A stretch of DNA of 64,000 nucleotides from Acidobacteriota bacterium (GTDB lineage: Bacteria > Pseudomonadota > Alphaproteobacteria > Caulobacterales > Hyphomonadaceae): contig JADJRB010000001.1 of NCBI GenBank assembly GCA_016712445.1, forward strand, positions 806,001 through 870,000, in the 5' to 3' direction. This document shows, one piece after another, positions 10,124 to 19,204 of the stretch. Position 1 is the first letter of the stretch, and every line of letters begins with the position of its first letter. A program made the translations under genes and the position numbers. Under the pieces are notes generated by a model. It made no database searches. It saw only the letters and a list, made by a program, of their open reading frames with translations, and was not told the origin of the DNA.

Positions 10124-10816
10124 CTAGGGATCGCGGCGGCGGCCGCGGTCTTCCTGCTCCCAACGCTTGCGAAGGCGCGCGATCCGCTCGGGAAACCGCT
10201 GCGTAAGTTCGGCGCGGCTGATCCGGTCGGTGCGGAAATGCCGGAAGCCTTGCCGCAGCTCGCACCAGGCGCAAATCAGGCGCACCTCATCCCAATAGGC
10301 CAGCAGGAAGGGCCAGATGATCCTCTGCGTCACGGCGCCCGCCTCGTCGGCATAGTCGATCTGCAGTTTCGTCTGTGAGCGGATGGCCTGGCGAACGAGG
10401 CCGATGTCGACCTTGTCCTTCGGGCGCTCGCGGTAGCTGACCGGCGTCAATCCGGAATCGAGGATCACCGGTTGCAGCTCGCGCGGCACGGCCACGGTGA
10501 GCTTGGCGATCAGGTCGCGCGCGCCGCGGGAAAGGGCCGCGTCGCCGCGCGCTGCCACCCACTGCGCGCCGAGTACCGCCGCCTCGAGTTCGTCCGCTGT
10601 CAGCATCAGGGGCGGCATGTCATACCCCTCCTCCAGCACATAGCCGGTGCCCGCCTCGCCGCGGATCGGCACACGCTGGGCAATGAGCTCTGCCATATCG
10701 CGGTAGAGCGTGCGCAGGGAGACTTCGAGTTCCTCCGCCAGCGCGTGCCCGGTCACCGGTGCCCGGTGACGCCGCAGGACCTGGATAATCTGGAACAGGC
10801 GTTCGGTGCGTCTCAT
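10124..10816 (-). CDS. YafY/WYL-domain HTH transcriptional regulator
   Basis: A 230-residue regulator. The N-terminal HTH (residues about 1-60) contains LEVSLRTLYRDMAELIAQ, the DeoR-like 'SxRTxxRDxxxL' recognition helix. A WYL-type sensor domain follows (TKLQIDYADEAG, IIWPFLLAYWDEVRLICAWCELR). The protein is divergent from a GST-like gene, and a perfect 24-bp palindrome lies between the two starts, 22 bp from this ATG. It probably controls itself and the GST-like gene through that site. Confidence 0.85.
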   Translation of the reverse strand: MRRTERLFQIIQVLRRHRAPVTGHALAEELEVSLRTLYRDMAELIAQRVPIRGEAGTGYVLEEGYDMPPLMLTADELEAAVLGAQWVAARGDAALSRGARDLIAKLTVAVPRELQPVILDSGLTPVSYRERPKDKVDIGLVRQAIRSQTKLQIDYADEAGAVTQRIIWPFLLAYWDEVRLICAWCELRQGFRHFRTDRISRAELTQRFPERIARLRKRWEQEDRGRRRDP

Positions 10817-10837
10817 GAATTTGGTCCTACTGCCACG

Positions 10838-10861
10838 CTGCTGACAGCATGCTGTCAGCAG
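10838..10861. promoter_or_regulatory. Perfect 24-bp palindromic operator
   Basis: The half-site CTGCTGACAGCA is followed immediately by its exact reverse complement, with no spacer. It lies between the WYL regulator and the GST-like gene, close to where both promoters must be. This is what a dimeric repressor operator looks like; the adjacent regulator is the natural candidate to bind it. Confidence 0.75.
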
Positions 10862-10907
10862 TGGGTGGTTATCAAGCCTGCATCAACCCGAGAGATGGAG
10901 ACTGACC

Positions 10908-11633
10908 ATGATGACGCTTTACGGATGGGGCCCGATGTTCGATTGCCCCTCGCCCAGCCCCTTCGTGATGAAATCCGAGATCCAGCTGCAGATGCTGGAC
11001 GCGGCGTTCAACCGGGGCTTTGCAGACCTCGAAGCCGTGTCGAAGCACAAGGCGCCCTACCTGCGCGACGGCGACCTCGTGGTGCAGGACAGCAATTTCA
11101 TCCGCGCACATGTCGAGGCGAAGACCGGCTGCTCGCTGCTCGATGGCCTCGACGACCAGCAGCGCGCCGCAAGCTGGGCGCTGGAGCGGATGGCGGAAGA
11201 CCATCTCGTTGCCTGCATCGTGACCGAACGCTGGATGAAGGATGCAAACTTCAACAAGGGCCCCGCACTGTTTTTCAGCGGTGTGCCGGAGCCGATGCGC
11301 GCCGAGGTGAGCCGGCAGGCGCGCGACGGCGTTGCAGCGACCCAGTTCGGCCGCGGCTTCACGCGCCATTCCGAAGCCGAGCGGATGCAACTGGCGGCCT
11401 GGGACCTTGAGGCCATCGCCAGCCAGCTGGCCGGGCAGGACTACCTGTTCGGCGACCATCCGACGGCGGCAGATGCCAGCGTCTCGGCGGTGCTGATCTC
11501 GGCGGCGACGGAATTTTTCGACACGCCGCTCAGCGGGCTGGTGCGCGGCCATGGCAACCTCGTCGACTACATGGACCGGATGAAGGCGCGCTATTTCGCG
11601 AAGAACCTCTGGCCGGTGCCCGAGATGGCCTGA
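10908..11633 (+). CDS. Glutathione S-transferase-like protein
   Basis: A 241-residue protein. The N-terminal part starts MMTLYGWGPMFDCPSPSPF, a thioredoxin-fold opening of the Tom37/metaxin-like GST group, and VVQDSNFIRAHVE is the 'DS..I' glutathione/cis-loop element. The C-terminal helical domain has the N-capping box DYLFGDHPTAADASVSAVL. A substrate is not evident. It is divergent from the WYL-family regulator across the palindromic operator and is probably its target gene. Confidence 0.82.
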   Translation: MMTLYGWGPMFDCPSPSPFVMKSEIQLQMLDAAFNRGFADLEAVSKHKAPYLRDGDLVVQDSNFIRAHVEAKTGCSLLDGLDDQQRAASWALERMAEDHLVACIVTERWMKDANFNKGPALFFSGVPEPMRAEVSRQARDGVAATQFGRGFTRHSEAERMQLAAWDLEAIASQLAGQDYLFGDHPTAADASVSAVLISAATEFFDTPLSGLVRGHGNLVDYMDRMKARYFAKNLWPVPEMA

Positions 11634-11718
11634 CCGGCGGGACGTGTGTTAGGCCCTGATCCGGCGGCCCGCGCGCGATGGCGTGTGCGGGTCGCTGCGA
11701 GGACCGGGGAGCGCACAC

Positions 11719-12189
11719 GTGACACGATGGCTGGGCTTCATGACCCGAACCGATGGCCACCGGGCGGTGTACCTGTGGCGCGCCTACCTGCTGGCGCTCA
11801 TCGGCACCCTGCTGGTCGCGGTACTTGCCGTGCTGGTATTCCCTCAGCCGGAGACCGACCCCGCCCCGCCGCCGCCGCTGTTCGGCTTTGTGGTCCTCTG
11901 GCCGGCGGTTTCGACGCTGGTGCTCTGGGGCCTGCTTGAGGCGGCACGCCGCCGGACGCCGACCTACTGGCACGCCGCGGGCGCCGCCACGCTAGCCTGC
12001 GCGGGATTCTTCAGCCTCGCCGCAGGGCTGCAAAGCGGGCTGATCTTCGCCTGGGCCTATTTCATCTATGCGCTGACCTTCCTCGCCTGGCAGCTGAGAT
12101 CGACCGCCGAAGGGATCGGCATGACCTTTGCGCTGCAGGCCTCGGTCCACCTGACCTTGTTCCTGTTTGTCTTCCCGCAGCAGGGCTGA
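11719..12189 (+). CDS. Small integral membrane protein, unknown
   Basis: The GTG start at 11719 is chosen because GGGGAG lies 7-8 bases upstream; it gives 156 residues. Four hydrophobic segments are visible (for example YLLALIGTLLVAVLAVLVF and FGFVVLWPAVSTLVLWGLL). No domain is recognised. Two more small membrane proteins follow in the same direction. Confidence 0.65.
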   Translation: MTRWLGFMTRTDGHRAVYLWRAYLLALIGTLLVAVLAVLVFPQPETDPAPPPPLFGFVVLWPAVSTLVLWGLLEAARRRTPTYWHAAGAATLACAGFFSLAAGLQSGLIFAWAYFIYALTFLAWQLRSTAEGIGMTFALQASVHLTLFLFVFPQQG

Positions 12190-12196
12190 CGGGCGA

Positions 12197-12214
12197 TCGG
12201 TGAAATTTCACCGA
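12197..12214. promoter_or_regulatory. Perfect 18-bp palindrome, possible operator
   Basis: TCGGTGAAATTTCACCGA is its own reverse complement with no spacer. It begins 8 bp after one stop codon and its centre is about 53 bp upstream of the next ATG (12259). No T-run follows, so it is more likely a protein-binding site than a terminator. Confidence 0.5.
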
Positions 12215-12258
12215 CCGTGTTCAGCCAGCGCAAACCACGCGCGTGTTACGCGTGACGG

Positions 12259-12933
12259 ATGCGCCGCCTCATTACGATCCTCCTGACCATCTATGCGATT
12301 GCGTTCGCCTTCGGCGCGCTGACCGCCCTGCGCTGGCCGTCGATCGTGATGGTGATGGGCTGGATCGTGCAGGACGACGTGGCCAACGGCCTTAAGGGCG
12401 TCAACTGGCGCGAGCTGGGCATTGCCCATGGCAGCGCCTACCTGTTTGCCGCGATCGGCTATTACGCCGCCGGCGCGACCATTGCCGGACGCAAGGGCGG
12501 CGCCGTCGCCTGGTACCTGTTCGCGCTGTGCTTCTCGATTCCGTCCGTGTTCCTCGTTCACTTCGATCCCCAATGGTGGCTGGACCCGAGCGCCGGTGAA
12601 GGTGCGATGGCGGGCCTGATGGCCGGCGCGGTGCTGCTGCTGTCGGCGGTGTGGGAACTGCGCAAGCAGGCGCCGCGGATGATGGATGTGGAAGTGCCCG
12701 ACGGCATGGACGAAGCAACCGCCATCCAGCAGGCAATGGCGCGTGCGAAGGCCGCCGCGAAGGTGAAGCCGCCGAAGCCGCCCAAGAAGAAACAGCCGCC
12801 AGTGTTCGTGCCGGACATCGTGGTGCAGCGCCAGCGCGCGATGTTCATAGCGCAGGCCAAGCGCCGCAACGCCGCCCGCGCCGCCAAACTCGCCCGCCTG
12901 CGCGGCGAGGATGAGCAGGACGAAGCCGCCTGA
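12259..12933 (+). CDS. Membrane protein with long basic cytoplasmic tail, unknown
   Basis: 224 residues. The first 135 contain four hydrophobic segments, starting MRRLITILLTIYAIAFAFGALTA. From about residue 138 a soluble tail is rich in Ala, Lys, Arg and Pro, including KPPKPPKKKQPP, and ends acidic (GEDEQDEAA). A tail of this composition may bind nucleic acid or acidic lipid, but that is speculation. I do not recognise the family. Confidence 0.65.
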   Translation: MRRLITILLTIYAIAFAFGALTALRWPSIVMVMGWIVQDDVANGLKGVNWRELGIAHGSAYLFAAIGYYAAGATIAGRKGGAVAWYLFALCFSIPSVFLVHFDPQWWLDPSAGEGAMAGLMAGAVLLLSAVWELRKQAPRMMDVEVPDGMDEATAIQQAMARAKAAAKVKPPKPPKKKQPPVFVPDIVVQRQRAMFIAQAKRRNAARAAKLARLRGEDEQDEAA

Positions 12934-13010
12934 TACCCTGCTCTGTTGCCGGATCGCGCGCATCGGCCTAGCTTTCCCCGCAAGAACACGCGTTCCGGGA
13001 GGGGACAACC

Positions 13011-13373
13011 ATGATCCGCCGAATCATCGCCGCTTTGCTGGCCGCAATTGCCCTCTGGCTGCTGTGGCAGGGCGTCTCTGCCGTGCAGCTGCTGGTCAGC
13101 CGGGGCAGCCCGCTGGATGACGCACTGCTGCAGCCGCCGACCAGCCTGTGGCGCATCGCGGCGGCCGCCCTTGCCCTCATCGGCGGCGCCCTGGCCGCGC
13201 TCAACCTGAAAGGCGGCGGCTGGCTGGCAATGATCGGCGCGATCCTGTTTGCGGCCCTCGCCGGCGCGATGGCGGGCATGGGCACGGCGGCGCGGATGTG
13301 GATGGACGAAGCCATCGCGGGCGGCTTGATGATTGTGCTCGCCGGCGGGCTCGCTTTCGTCAAGCGCAGCTAG
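13011..13373 (+). CDS. Small membrane protein, unknown
   Basis: 120 residues with four hydrophobic stretches (IIAALLAAIALWLLW, LWRIAAAALALIGGALAAL, WLAMIGAILFAALAGAMAGM, GGLMIVLAGGLAFV). A strong Shine-Dalgarno GGGAGGGG sits upstream of the ATG, and a CTAG box (12968-12971) lies 40 bp upstream. No function can be assigned. Confidence 0.6.
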   Translation: MIRRIIAALLAAIALWLLWQGVSAVQLLVSRGSPLDDALLQPPTSLWRIAAAALALIGGALAALNLKGGGWLAMIGAILFAALAGAMAGMGTAARMWMDEAIAGGLMIVLAGGLAFVKRS

Positions 13374-13502
13374 GTCCAGAATCGGGTCCCTGCGGATTGA
13401 TTTCGATACGGGAATGCATAGGTATGCGGCGCAAATGACTCGCGCGCCGCGCGAGGTCCGGCATCCGGCCCGAACCGGGCCCCTATTGAGGAAAGTATTC
13501 CC

Positions 13503-14906
13503 ATGGCAGAGACCTATGACGTCGTCATCATCGGCGGCGGCCCCGGCGGCTACAACTGCGCCATCCGCGCCGGTCAGCTGGGCCTCAAGGTCGCCTGTAT
13601 CGAGATGCGCGGGAAGCTCGGCGGCACCTGCCTGAACGTCGGCTGCATCCCGTCCAAGGCGCTGCTCAACGCCTCGCACTATTTCCACGCCGCGCAGCAT
13701 GAGTTCGCCGCGATGGGTATCAAGACCGGCAAGCTCGAACTCGACCTCGCGCAGATGATGGCGCAGAAGGCCGACGCGGTCGAAGGCCTCACCAAGGGCG
13801 TCGAGTTCCTGCTGAAGAAGAACAAGGCCGACTATATCAAAGGCAAGGGCCGCATCCTCGGCAAGGGCAAGGTCGAAGTGACCGCTCCCGACGGCGCGGT
13901 CAACGTGCTGGAAACCCGGAATATCGTGATCGCGACGGGTTCCGAGCCCACCACCCTCCCCGGTATCGAGATCGACGAAGAACGCGTCGTGTCCAACACG
14001 GGCGCGCTTTCGCTGGCCGCCGTGCCAAAGCGGCTCATATTGATCGGCGCCGGCGTGATCGGCCTTGAGATGGGCTCGGTCTGGGCGCGCCTCGGCTCCG
14101 AAGTAACGGTGGTTGAATACCTCGACCGCATCCTGCCGCCGGCCGACGCCGAAGTCGCGAAGGAAGCCGAACGCACCTTCAAGAAGCAGGGCCTGACCTT
14201 CAAGCTGGGCACCAAGGTGACCGGCATCGAAAAGCAGAAGACCAAGCTGAAAGTGTCGATGGAGCCTGCCAAGGGCGGTGACAGCGAGACGCTGGACGCC
14301 GACATCGTGATCGTCGCCGTCGGCCGAAAGCCGTATACGGAGGGCCTCGGGCTCGAGACCGTGGGCGGCAAGACCGACAAGCGCGGCGTGATCGAAGTGA
14401 CCGACCATTTCAAGGTGGCAGACGGCGTCTGGGCAATCGGCGACTGCATTCCAGGCCCGATGCTCGCGCACAAGGCCGAAGACGACGGCACGGCGGTGGC
14501 TGAGCTGATCGCCGGCAAGGCGGGCCATGTCGACTACAACCTCGTGCCGAGCGTCGTCTACACCAACCCGGAGATCGCCTGGGTCGGCAAGAACGAGGAA
14601 GAGCTGAAAGCGGCCGGCGTGGAGTATGTGAAGGGCAAGTTCCCGTTCATGGCAAACTCCCGCGCACGGACGAACCATGAGACGCTCGGCTTCGTGAAGA
14701 TCCTTGCCGAGAAAGGCACTGACAAGATCCTTGGCGCACACATGATCGGCACCGGTGTCGGCGAGATGATCGCCGAGATCTGCGTCGCGATGGAATTCGG
14801 CGCCGCCTCGGAAGACATCGCCCGCACCAGCCACGCCCACCCGACGCTTTCGGAAGCCGTGCGCCAGGCGGCAATGGGCGTTGAAGGCTGGACGATGCAG
14901 ATGTAG
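13503..14906 (+). CDS. lpdA: Dihydrolipoamide dehydrogenase
   Basis: The FAD flavoprotein (E3) that reoxidises lipoamide in the 2-oxoglutarate, pyruvate or glycine-cleavage complexes. At 467 residues it is full length. It has the FAD-binding GGGPGGYNCAIRAGQ, the redox disulfide GGTCLNVGCIPSK (about Cys45/Cys50), the NAD-binding GAGVIGLEMG, and the C-terminal HAHPTLSEA with the catalytic His. No E1 or E2 gene is next to it here, so which complex it serves cannot be told; in alphaproteobacteria a 2-oxoglutarate dehydrogenase cluster would be the first guess. Confidence 0.96.
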   Translation: MAETYDVVIIGGGPGGYNCAIRAGQLGLKVACIEMRGKLGGTCLNVGCIPSKALLNASHYFHAAQHEFAAMGIKTGKLELDLAQMMAQKADAVEGLTKGVEFLLKKNKADYIKGKGRILGKGKVEVTAPDGAVNVLETRNIVIATGSEPTTLPGIEIDEERVVSNTGALSLAAVPKRLILIGAGVIGLEMGSVWARLGSEVTVVEYLDRILPPADAEVAKEAERTFKKQGLTFKLGTKVTGIEKQKTKLKVSMEPAKGGDSETLDADIVIVAVGRKPYTEGLGLETVGGKTDKRGVIEVTDHFKVADGVWAIGDCIPGPMLAHKAEDDGTAVAELIAGKAGHVDYNLVPSVVYTNPEIAWVGKNEEELKAAGVEYVKGKFPFMANSRARTNHETLGFVKILAEKGTDKILGAHMIGTGVGEMIAEICVAMEFGAASEDIARTSHAHPTLSEAVRQAAMGVEGWTMQM

Positions 14907-14993
14907 GCCCTGCCCCCTCGCTCAGGGGGGGTGGATTTCCGGCCCGTATCACGCCTAGACTCCCGCCTGTGCAGACTTGAGGGGGAGAATGCG

Positions 14994-16208
14994 ATGTTCA
15001 GAACTGTGAAGGCCTGCCTGGCCGCCGCGTTGATCGCGTTGCCGTCGATGGCGCAGATGGATGACCCGCGCACACCTGCGCCGGCGGCGCCCAATCCCAA
15101 TGCCATCCTGGCCGAGCTGGCGAACGTGGCGCAGATCACGGCCGCGGCAAAGAAGTGCAACTGGACCGACCCCATGTACGTGCTGGCTTCGGAATCGATG
15201 CTGGCGATCAAGGCGGCTGACCTGAAAGCCATGGTCTTGCCGGAGGTGCGCGGCCAGGTTGATGCGGCGCTGGCGAATGCGGCCGGCAGCGTCACGGAAT
15301 TCGCCTGCAAGCAGCCCGACGGCAAAGACCCGCCGCAGCAACACCAGATCACGATGTTCGTGATGGACCAGTACTGGCGCATGATTGCGCATGTGGACGT
15401 GCTGGGCAGCCTGCGCTGGGGCGAGGTGTTCCGCTACACGCCGGAAGAACGCGCGGCGCTCGACAAGGAGATCGCGCATATCCGCGAGTTCAAGGGCTAC
15501 GGCTATTGGGAAGTCGGCAATCCGCTGGAGACCCTCGCCGACAAGACGGTAACGCTGGCCTGCCGGGAGCGCCCCTCGAACGGCAAACCGTTCGGTCACG
15601 TGCCGCCGGAACTGGAAAGCGCTGCGCCGACCGTGAAGGTCATGATCGAGACAACCGAAGCGTTCGGCAAGGCGGTCGCGGCCGAGAAGATCAAGGAGCG
15701 GCAGGACTTCCTGGCCGCAGTAGGCGACATTTCGAAATTCAGCGTGCTCGGCGATGACGCCTGCGGTCCGGGCACGCTGGCGGTGAAGGCCGGTGACGCG
15801 CTGACCAAGTCCAAGGTTTCGGACGATGCGTTTGGCGCGATGACGCAGGAAGTGAAGTTCATGGAGAAATTCCGCCTCGGCGAGCCCGCGCGCGTCGGCT
15901 GGGTGCTGCTGTTTCGAAGCATGATGTACGCGGGGGATAACGCGCCCTACATGGTGCTCGCCGAGAACGGCGGCGAATGGGACGAGGAATCGGCCCGCAA
16001 CGGCGCCGGCCAGGTGAACAAGCTCAGCAATGCCATCATGGACAGCATCGAATCGAAGAACCTGCCTGCATCCGCGAAAGAAGCGGCCATGGCCGATGCA
16101 AGGGCGACGGTGTCGGACACCTTCTTCGACAATTTCGTGATGATGGGCCTGATGCAGACGATCAATGGGAGCGGCGGCGTGACACTGAAGCCGTGCACTG
16201 CCGGCTGA
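14994..16208 (+). CDS. Exported protein of unknown function
   Basis: 404 residues from ATG 14994, preceded by GAGGGGGAG. The N-terminus MFRTVKACLAAALIALPSMAQ is a signal peptide. The mature protein is mostly helical, has scattered single Cys residues (for example KKCNW, DDACGPG) and no recognised domain. A CTAG box is 36 bp upstream of the start. It is probably periplasmic. Confidence 0.65.
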   Translation: MFRTVKACLAAALIALPSMAQMDDPRTPAPAAPNPNAILAELANVAQITAAAKKCNWTDPMYVLASESMLAIKAADLKAMVLPEVRGQVDAALANAAGSVTEFACKQPDGKDPPQQHQITMFVMDQYWRMIAHVDVLGSLRWGEVFRYTPEERAALDKEIAHIREFKGYGYWEVGNPLETLADKTVTLACRERPSNGKPFGHVPPELESAAPTVKVMIETTEAFGKAVAAEKIKERQDFLAAVGDISKFSVLGDDACGPGTLAVKAGDALTKSKVSDDAFGAMTQEVKFMEKFRLGEPARVGWVLLFRSMMYAGDNAPYMVLAENGGEWDEESARNGAGQVNKLSNAIMDSIESKNLPASAKEAAMADARATVSDTFFDNFVMMGLMQTINGSGGVTLKPCTAG

Positions 16209-16262
16209 CATTCCGGCGCCTTCTGTCTGGACGCCGCCGCCGCCTCACCTTAATCTGCCGGC

Positions 16263-16709
16263 ATGTACAAGCATGCAGGAGCCGGATGGAGCATCAGGCC
16301 GTTCACGGCGGCAGATGCGGGCCCCTGCCTGACGATCTTTCGCAAATGCTTGGCCGACATGCCGTGGCGCGTGCGCAACCGCGGACAGTACATGATCCTG
16401 CGCCGGGCGCTCGGCCCGCAGAATGCCTGGGTGGCCGAAGAGCCGGATGCCGGCCTTGTCGGCTTCCTCACCCTGCAGATGCCTCAGGATTATATCGATC
16501 ACCTGTTCGTCGACCCGGACTGGCGCTTCTGCGGCGTCGCGCGCGGCCTGCTGGAAGTCGCCCGCCAGGGCGCGAGCGGCGCGTTGAGCCTGGATGTTGA
16601 TACGGAAAACCTCGGCGCACGGCGCGCCTATGAAGCGCTGGGCTGGCAGGTCGTGGCGAGCACAGGCGCTGCCGGCAAGGCGCGCCAGATGCGCCTCGTC
16701 AGCCCCTGA
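16263..16709 (+). CDS. GNAT family N-acetyltransferase
   Basis: 148 residues. It has IRPFTAADAGPCLTIFRKC at the N-terminus, DHLFVDPDWRFCGVARGLL as motif A (the acetyl-CoA loop is degenerate, RFCGVA in place of R-x-x-G-x-G/A), and LDVDTENLGARRAYEALGW as the C-terminal motif. It is followed two bases later by the helicase gene. The substrate is unknown. Confidence 0.85.
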   Translation: MYKHAGAGWSIRPFTAADAGPCLTIFRKCLADMPWRVRNRGQYMILRRALGPQNAWVAEEPDAGLVGFLTLQMPQDYIDHLFVDPDWRFCGVARGLLEVARQGASGALSLDVDTENLGARRAYEALGWQVVASTGAAGKARQMRLVSP

Positions 16710-16711
16710 GC

Positions 16712-18058
16712 TTGCCCAAGAAGGTGCCCCCTACCCCGGAATCCATCTACGCGGCGCCTGCCGAATGGGTGGCGCGCGGCGCGGGCGCTCAGGGCAACCT
16801 GTTCCTGACCGGGCGCGCCGGCACCGGCAAGACAACGCTGCTGCGCAAGTTCCTCAGCGAGGCCGGTGACAAGGCAGTGATCGTCGCGCCGACCGGCGTG
16901 GCCGCGATGAATGCCGGCGGGCAGACGATCCATTCGTTTTTCAAGCTGCCGCCGCGCCTGATCGAGCCGCAGGACGTGCGCCGGCTGCCGAATGCACGCG
17001 TTGTACGCGCCGTGGATACGGTGGTGATTGACGAGATATCGATGGTCCGCGCCGACATGCTGGACGCCATCGACCGCAGCCTGAAGCTCAACCGGGGCTC
17101 GAAGCGCCCGTTCGGCGGTGTACGGATGATCCTGTCGGGAGACCTGCATCAGCTGCCGCCGGTCGTCTCCAATCAGGAAAGCCCGATCCTGCTGGAACGC
17201 TTCGGCGGGAGCTATTTCTTCAATGCGCCTGCCTTCAAGGACGCAGAGTTTTCGCTGCTCGCGTTGAAGCATGTGTTCCGGCAGGAGGATCCGCGCTTCC
17301 TGGCGCTGCTGGGCGCGCTGCGCTCCGGTCGGGTGACGCCGAATGACGAGCTGACGCTGGCGAAGCTGGTGTCGGCGCGCAGCGCGTCGGACGCCTCCGA
17401 GACGCATGTCGTGCTGACGCCGAACAACGCGAACGCCTTCCGCATCAACCAGACGCGGCTGGCGGAGCTGAAGGGCGAGCGCAAGGTGTTCCCGGCGGAT
17501 GTGCAGGGCCAGTTTGACGAGAAGAGTTTCCCCACCGAGTCCGACCTTGAACTGAAGGTCGGCGCGCGGGTGATGCTGATCCGCAATGATCCGGAAGGGC
17601 GCTGGGTGAACGGCACGCTGGGCCATGTCGAAGGGTTCGGCGCCAAAAGCGTGATCGTGAAGATTGCCGGACGCGTCTACGAAATCGAAGCGGCAGCCTG
17701 GGAAAAGTATCGCTACGATTTCGAGATGGATACCAAGAAAGTGAAGCGCGAAGTGGTCGGCACGTTCAAGCAGGTGCCGCTGCGGCTCGCCTATGCCGTG
17801 ACGATCCACAAGGCGCAGGGCCTGACGCTGGACAACGTGTATATCGACTTCGACTCCGGAATGTTCGCCCACGGACAGGCTTATGTAGCTTTCTCGCGGG
17901 CCCGCACGCTGGAAGGGCTCGAGATATCGCGGCCCTTGCGCCCGCGCGACCTGGTGCTGGACCGGGAGGCCTTTGCCTTCGGCGCGCTCGACACGATCGA
18001 GGACACACCGAATTACCTGCTGGCAAAGTTCCGCAAGGACGAAGGCGTGCTCGTCTAG
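16712..18058 (+). CDS. PIF1-like superfamily 1 DNA helicase
   Basis: 448 residues. Motifs are clear: Walker A LTGRAGTGKTTLLRKFL, APTGVAAMNAGGQTIHSFF (motif Ia), Walker B VVIDEISMVRADMLDAID, SGDLHQLPPV (motif III), and the C-terminal TIHKAQGLTLDNVYIDF and YVAFSRARTLEGLEI (motifs V/VI). This is the AAA/PIF1 type found as single bacterial genes. The start is probably the TTG at 16712 just after the GNAT stop; a GTG at 16724 is the alternative. Its last 4 bp overlap the converging RDD gene. Confidence 0.9.
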   Translation: MPKKVPPTPESIYAAPAEWVARGAGAQGNLFLTGRAGTGKTTLLRKFLSEAGDKAVIVAPTGVAAMNAGGQTIHSFFKLPPRLIEPQDVRRLPNARVVRAVDTVVIDEISMVRADMLDAIDRSLKLNRGSKRPFGGVRMILSGDLHQLPPVVSNQESPILLERFGGSYFFNAPAFKDAEFSLLALKHVFRQEDPRFLALLGALRSGRVTPNDELTLAKLVSARSASDASETHVVLTPNNANAFRINQTRLAELKGERKVFPADVQGQFDEKSFPTESDLELKVGARVMLIRNDPEGRWVNGTLGHVEGFGAKSVIVKIAGRVYEIEAAAWEKYRYDFEMDTKKVKREVVGTFKQVPLRLAYAVTIHKAQGLTLDNVYIDFDSGMFAHGQAYVAFSRARTLEGLEISRPLRPRDLVLDREAFAFGALDTIEDTPNYLLAKFRKDEGVLV

Positions 18059-18819
18059 GCGAAGACGTCGCTGTAGACAGCGGGTCCGCCGGGTACGCGC
18101 TTGCGCACAACGGTGCCGGCGATCATGTCGTGCAGGCAGCGGCGTTCCTTGTTGAACAGGCCGATCACATAGCCGCCCGAGAAGGGCATGATGTTGACGG
18201 CGAAGCGCGCGGCCGTGTTGCGCAGGATGACCGCGCCGAGGCTTGGCCGCAGGCCGTCGCGGGTGGTGACAACTGCGCCGACCAGCATCTTGCCGAGCGT
18301 GGCCTGCTTCGGCGACGCTTCCATGATGATGTTGTAGGCCGCCTGGAGCACCATGAAGAGCAGCGCATAGCCGAACAGGTCGAGCGCGGCGGCGGCTTCG
18401 GCCGGGCTGCCGTCCTGGGCATCGCCATAAGCGGCGATCGTTGTCGAAAGATGGCCGCTGAAGACGACAAAGATCAGCAGCCACATGCCGAGTTCATCGA
18501 CCAGGCGGGCAACGACGCGCCTGCCCCAGACCGGCTTGCCGGGATGAGCAGACGTGTCGTTGGCGGGCACCGCATAAGACGGCAGGCCAGCCGAGGGCGC
18601 TTTGACTCGAGGGGCCTTGATTGTGGCCTTGGAGTCGTTGGCAGGTTTCGGGAGTTCTGCGGCGCGGGCCCGTTCGGCCTGCAGGAAGGCGAGCGCCTCC
18701 GGCGACAGCTTGTCCGAGGACCCGGGCGCCAGCCGGCCGGACGGGGCGCCTGCGCCCTTGCGCCCGAAGGGCTTGCCCGAAGGCGGCGAAGCCGGTTGAT
18801 TCTTTTTCCCAAACGTCAT
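18055..18819 (-). CDS. RDD family membrane protein
   Basis: 254 residues from ATG 18819, with GGAGG upstream. A long, Pro/Ala-rich hydrophilic N-terminus (about 95 residues) precedes the RDD domain: WGRRVVARLVDELGMWLLIF (the R-D of the first helix), QATLGKMLVGAVVTTRDG (the 'TLGK' turn) and NKERRCLHDMIAGTVV (second conserved Asp). There are three or four membrane segments. RDD proteins have been tied to small-molecule or ion transport in some bacteria; here the role is open. Confidence 0.88.
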   Translation of the reverse strand: MTFGKKNQPASPPSGKPFGRKGAGAPSGRLAPGSSDKLSPEALAFLQAERARAAELPKPANDSKATIKAPRVKAPSAGLPSYAVPANDTSAHPGKPVWGRRVVARLVDELGMWLLIFVVFSGHLSTTIAAYGDAQDGSPAEAAAALDLFGYALLFMVLQAAYNIIMEASPKQATLGKMLVGAVVTTRDGLRPSLGAVILRNTAARFAVNIMPFSGGYVIGLFNKERRCLHDMIAGTVVRKRVPGGPAVYSDVFA

Positions 18820-18913
18820 GGGCGCCTCCAAGCTGGCGGCAACCCTAGCGCGACGAGGTCACGATCCGGCAAAACCGGCCGCGGAAATTGGTCCGGCGGC
18901 GTTTACGTTCCGG

Positions 18914-19144
18914 TCAGGCGAGCTTGCGGATCTCGTCTGCCAGCACGCGGTCCTTGTCGGTCACGATGGCTTCCAGCGTGCGGACACGTTCCTTCAGGCG
19001 CTGGATGTCCTGGCGCATGGCCTCGACCTCGCCCAGCGAGGCGCCCGCCGGCGGCGCTTCAGCGCGCGTCTTCAGGTAGGTCGTGACGATCCCGGACCCG
19101 ATGCCCAGCGCCACGATGATGACGACCATTGTAAAAACATCCAT
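18914..19144 (-). CDS. PspB-like small membrane protein (first copy)
   Basis: 76 residues. One N-terminal membrane helix (MVVIIVALGIGSGIVTTYL) is followed by a charged coiled-coil ending in LKERVRTLEAIVTDKD. PspB proteins have the same plan, one helix then a leucine-zipper-like tail with 'RER..ALE.IL'. The same tail motif occurs in the neighbouring small protein and at the C-terminus of PspC at 48.8 kb. No pspA or pspC is next to it here. Confidence 0.7.
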   Translation of the reverse strand: MDVFTMVVIIVALGIGSGIVTTYLKTRAEAPPAGASLGEVEAMRQDIQRLKERVRTLEAIVTDKDRVLADEIRKLA

Positions 19145-19204
19145 GAGACGCCTCCGTGCGCTAGTCTGGAAAACTATAGTTGGTGTGAGCCGGCCATGCC
19201 AGCC

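Noticed and set aside
11641..13010. Three small membrane proteins as one operon or system
   Set aside because: Gaps of about 70-80 bp, a palindrome between them and separate promoter-like boxes argue for independent transcripts; no shared family.
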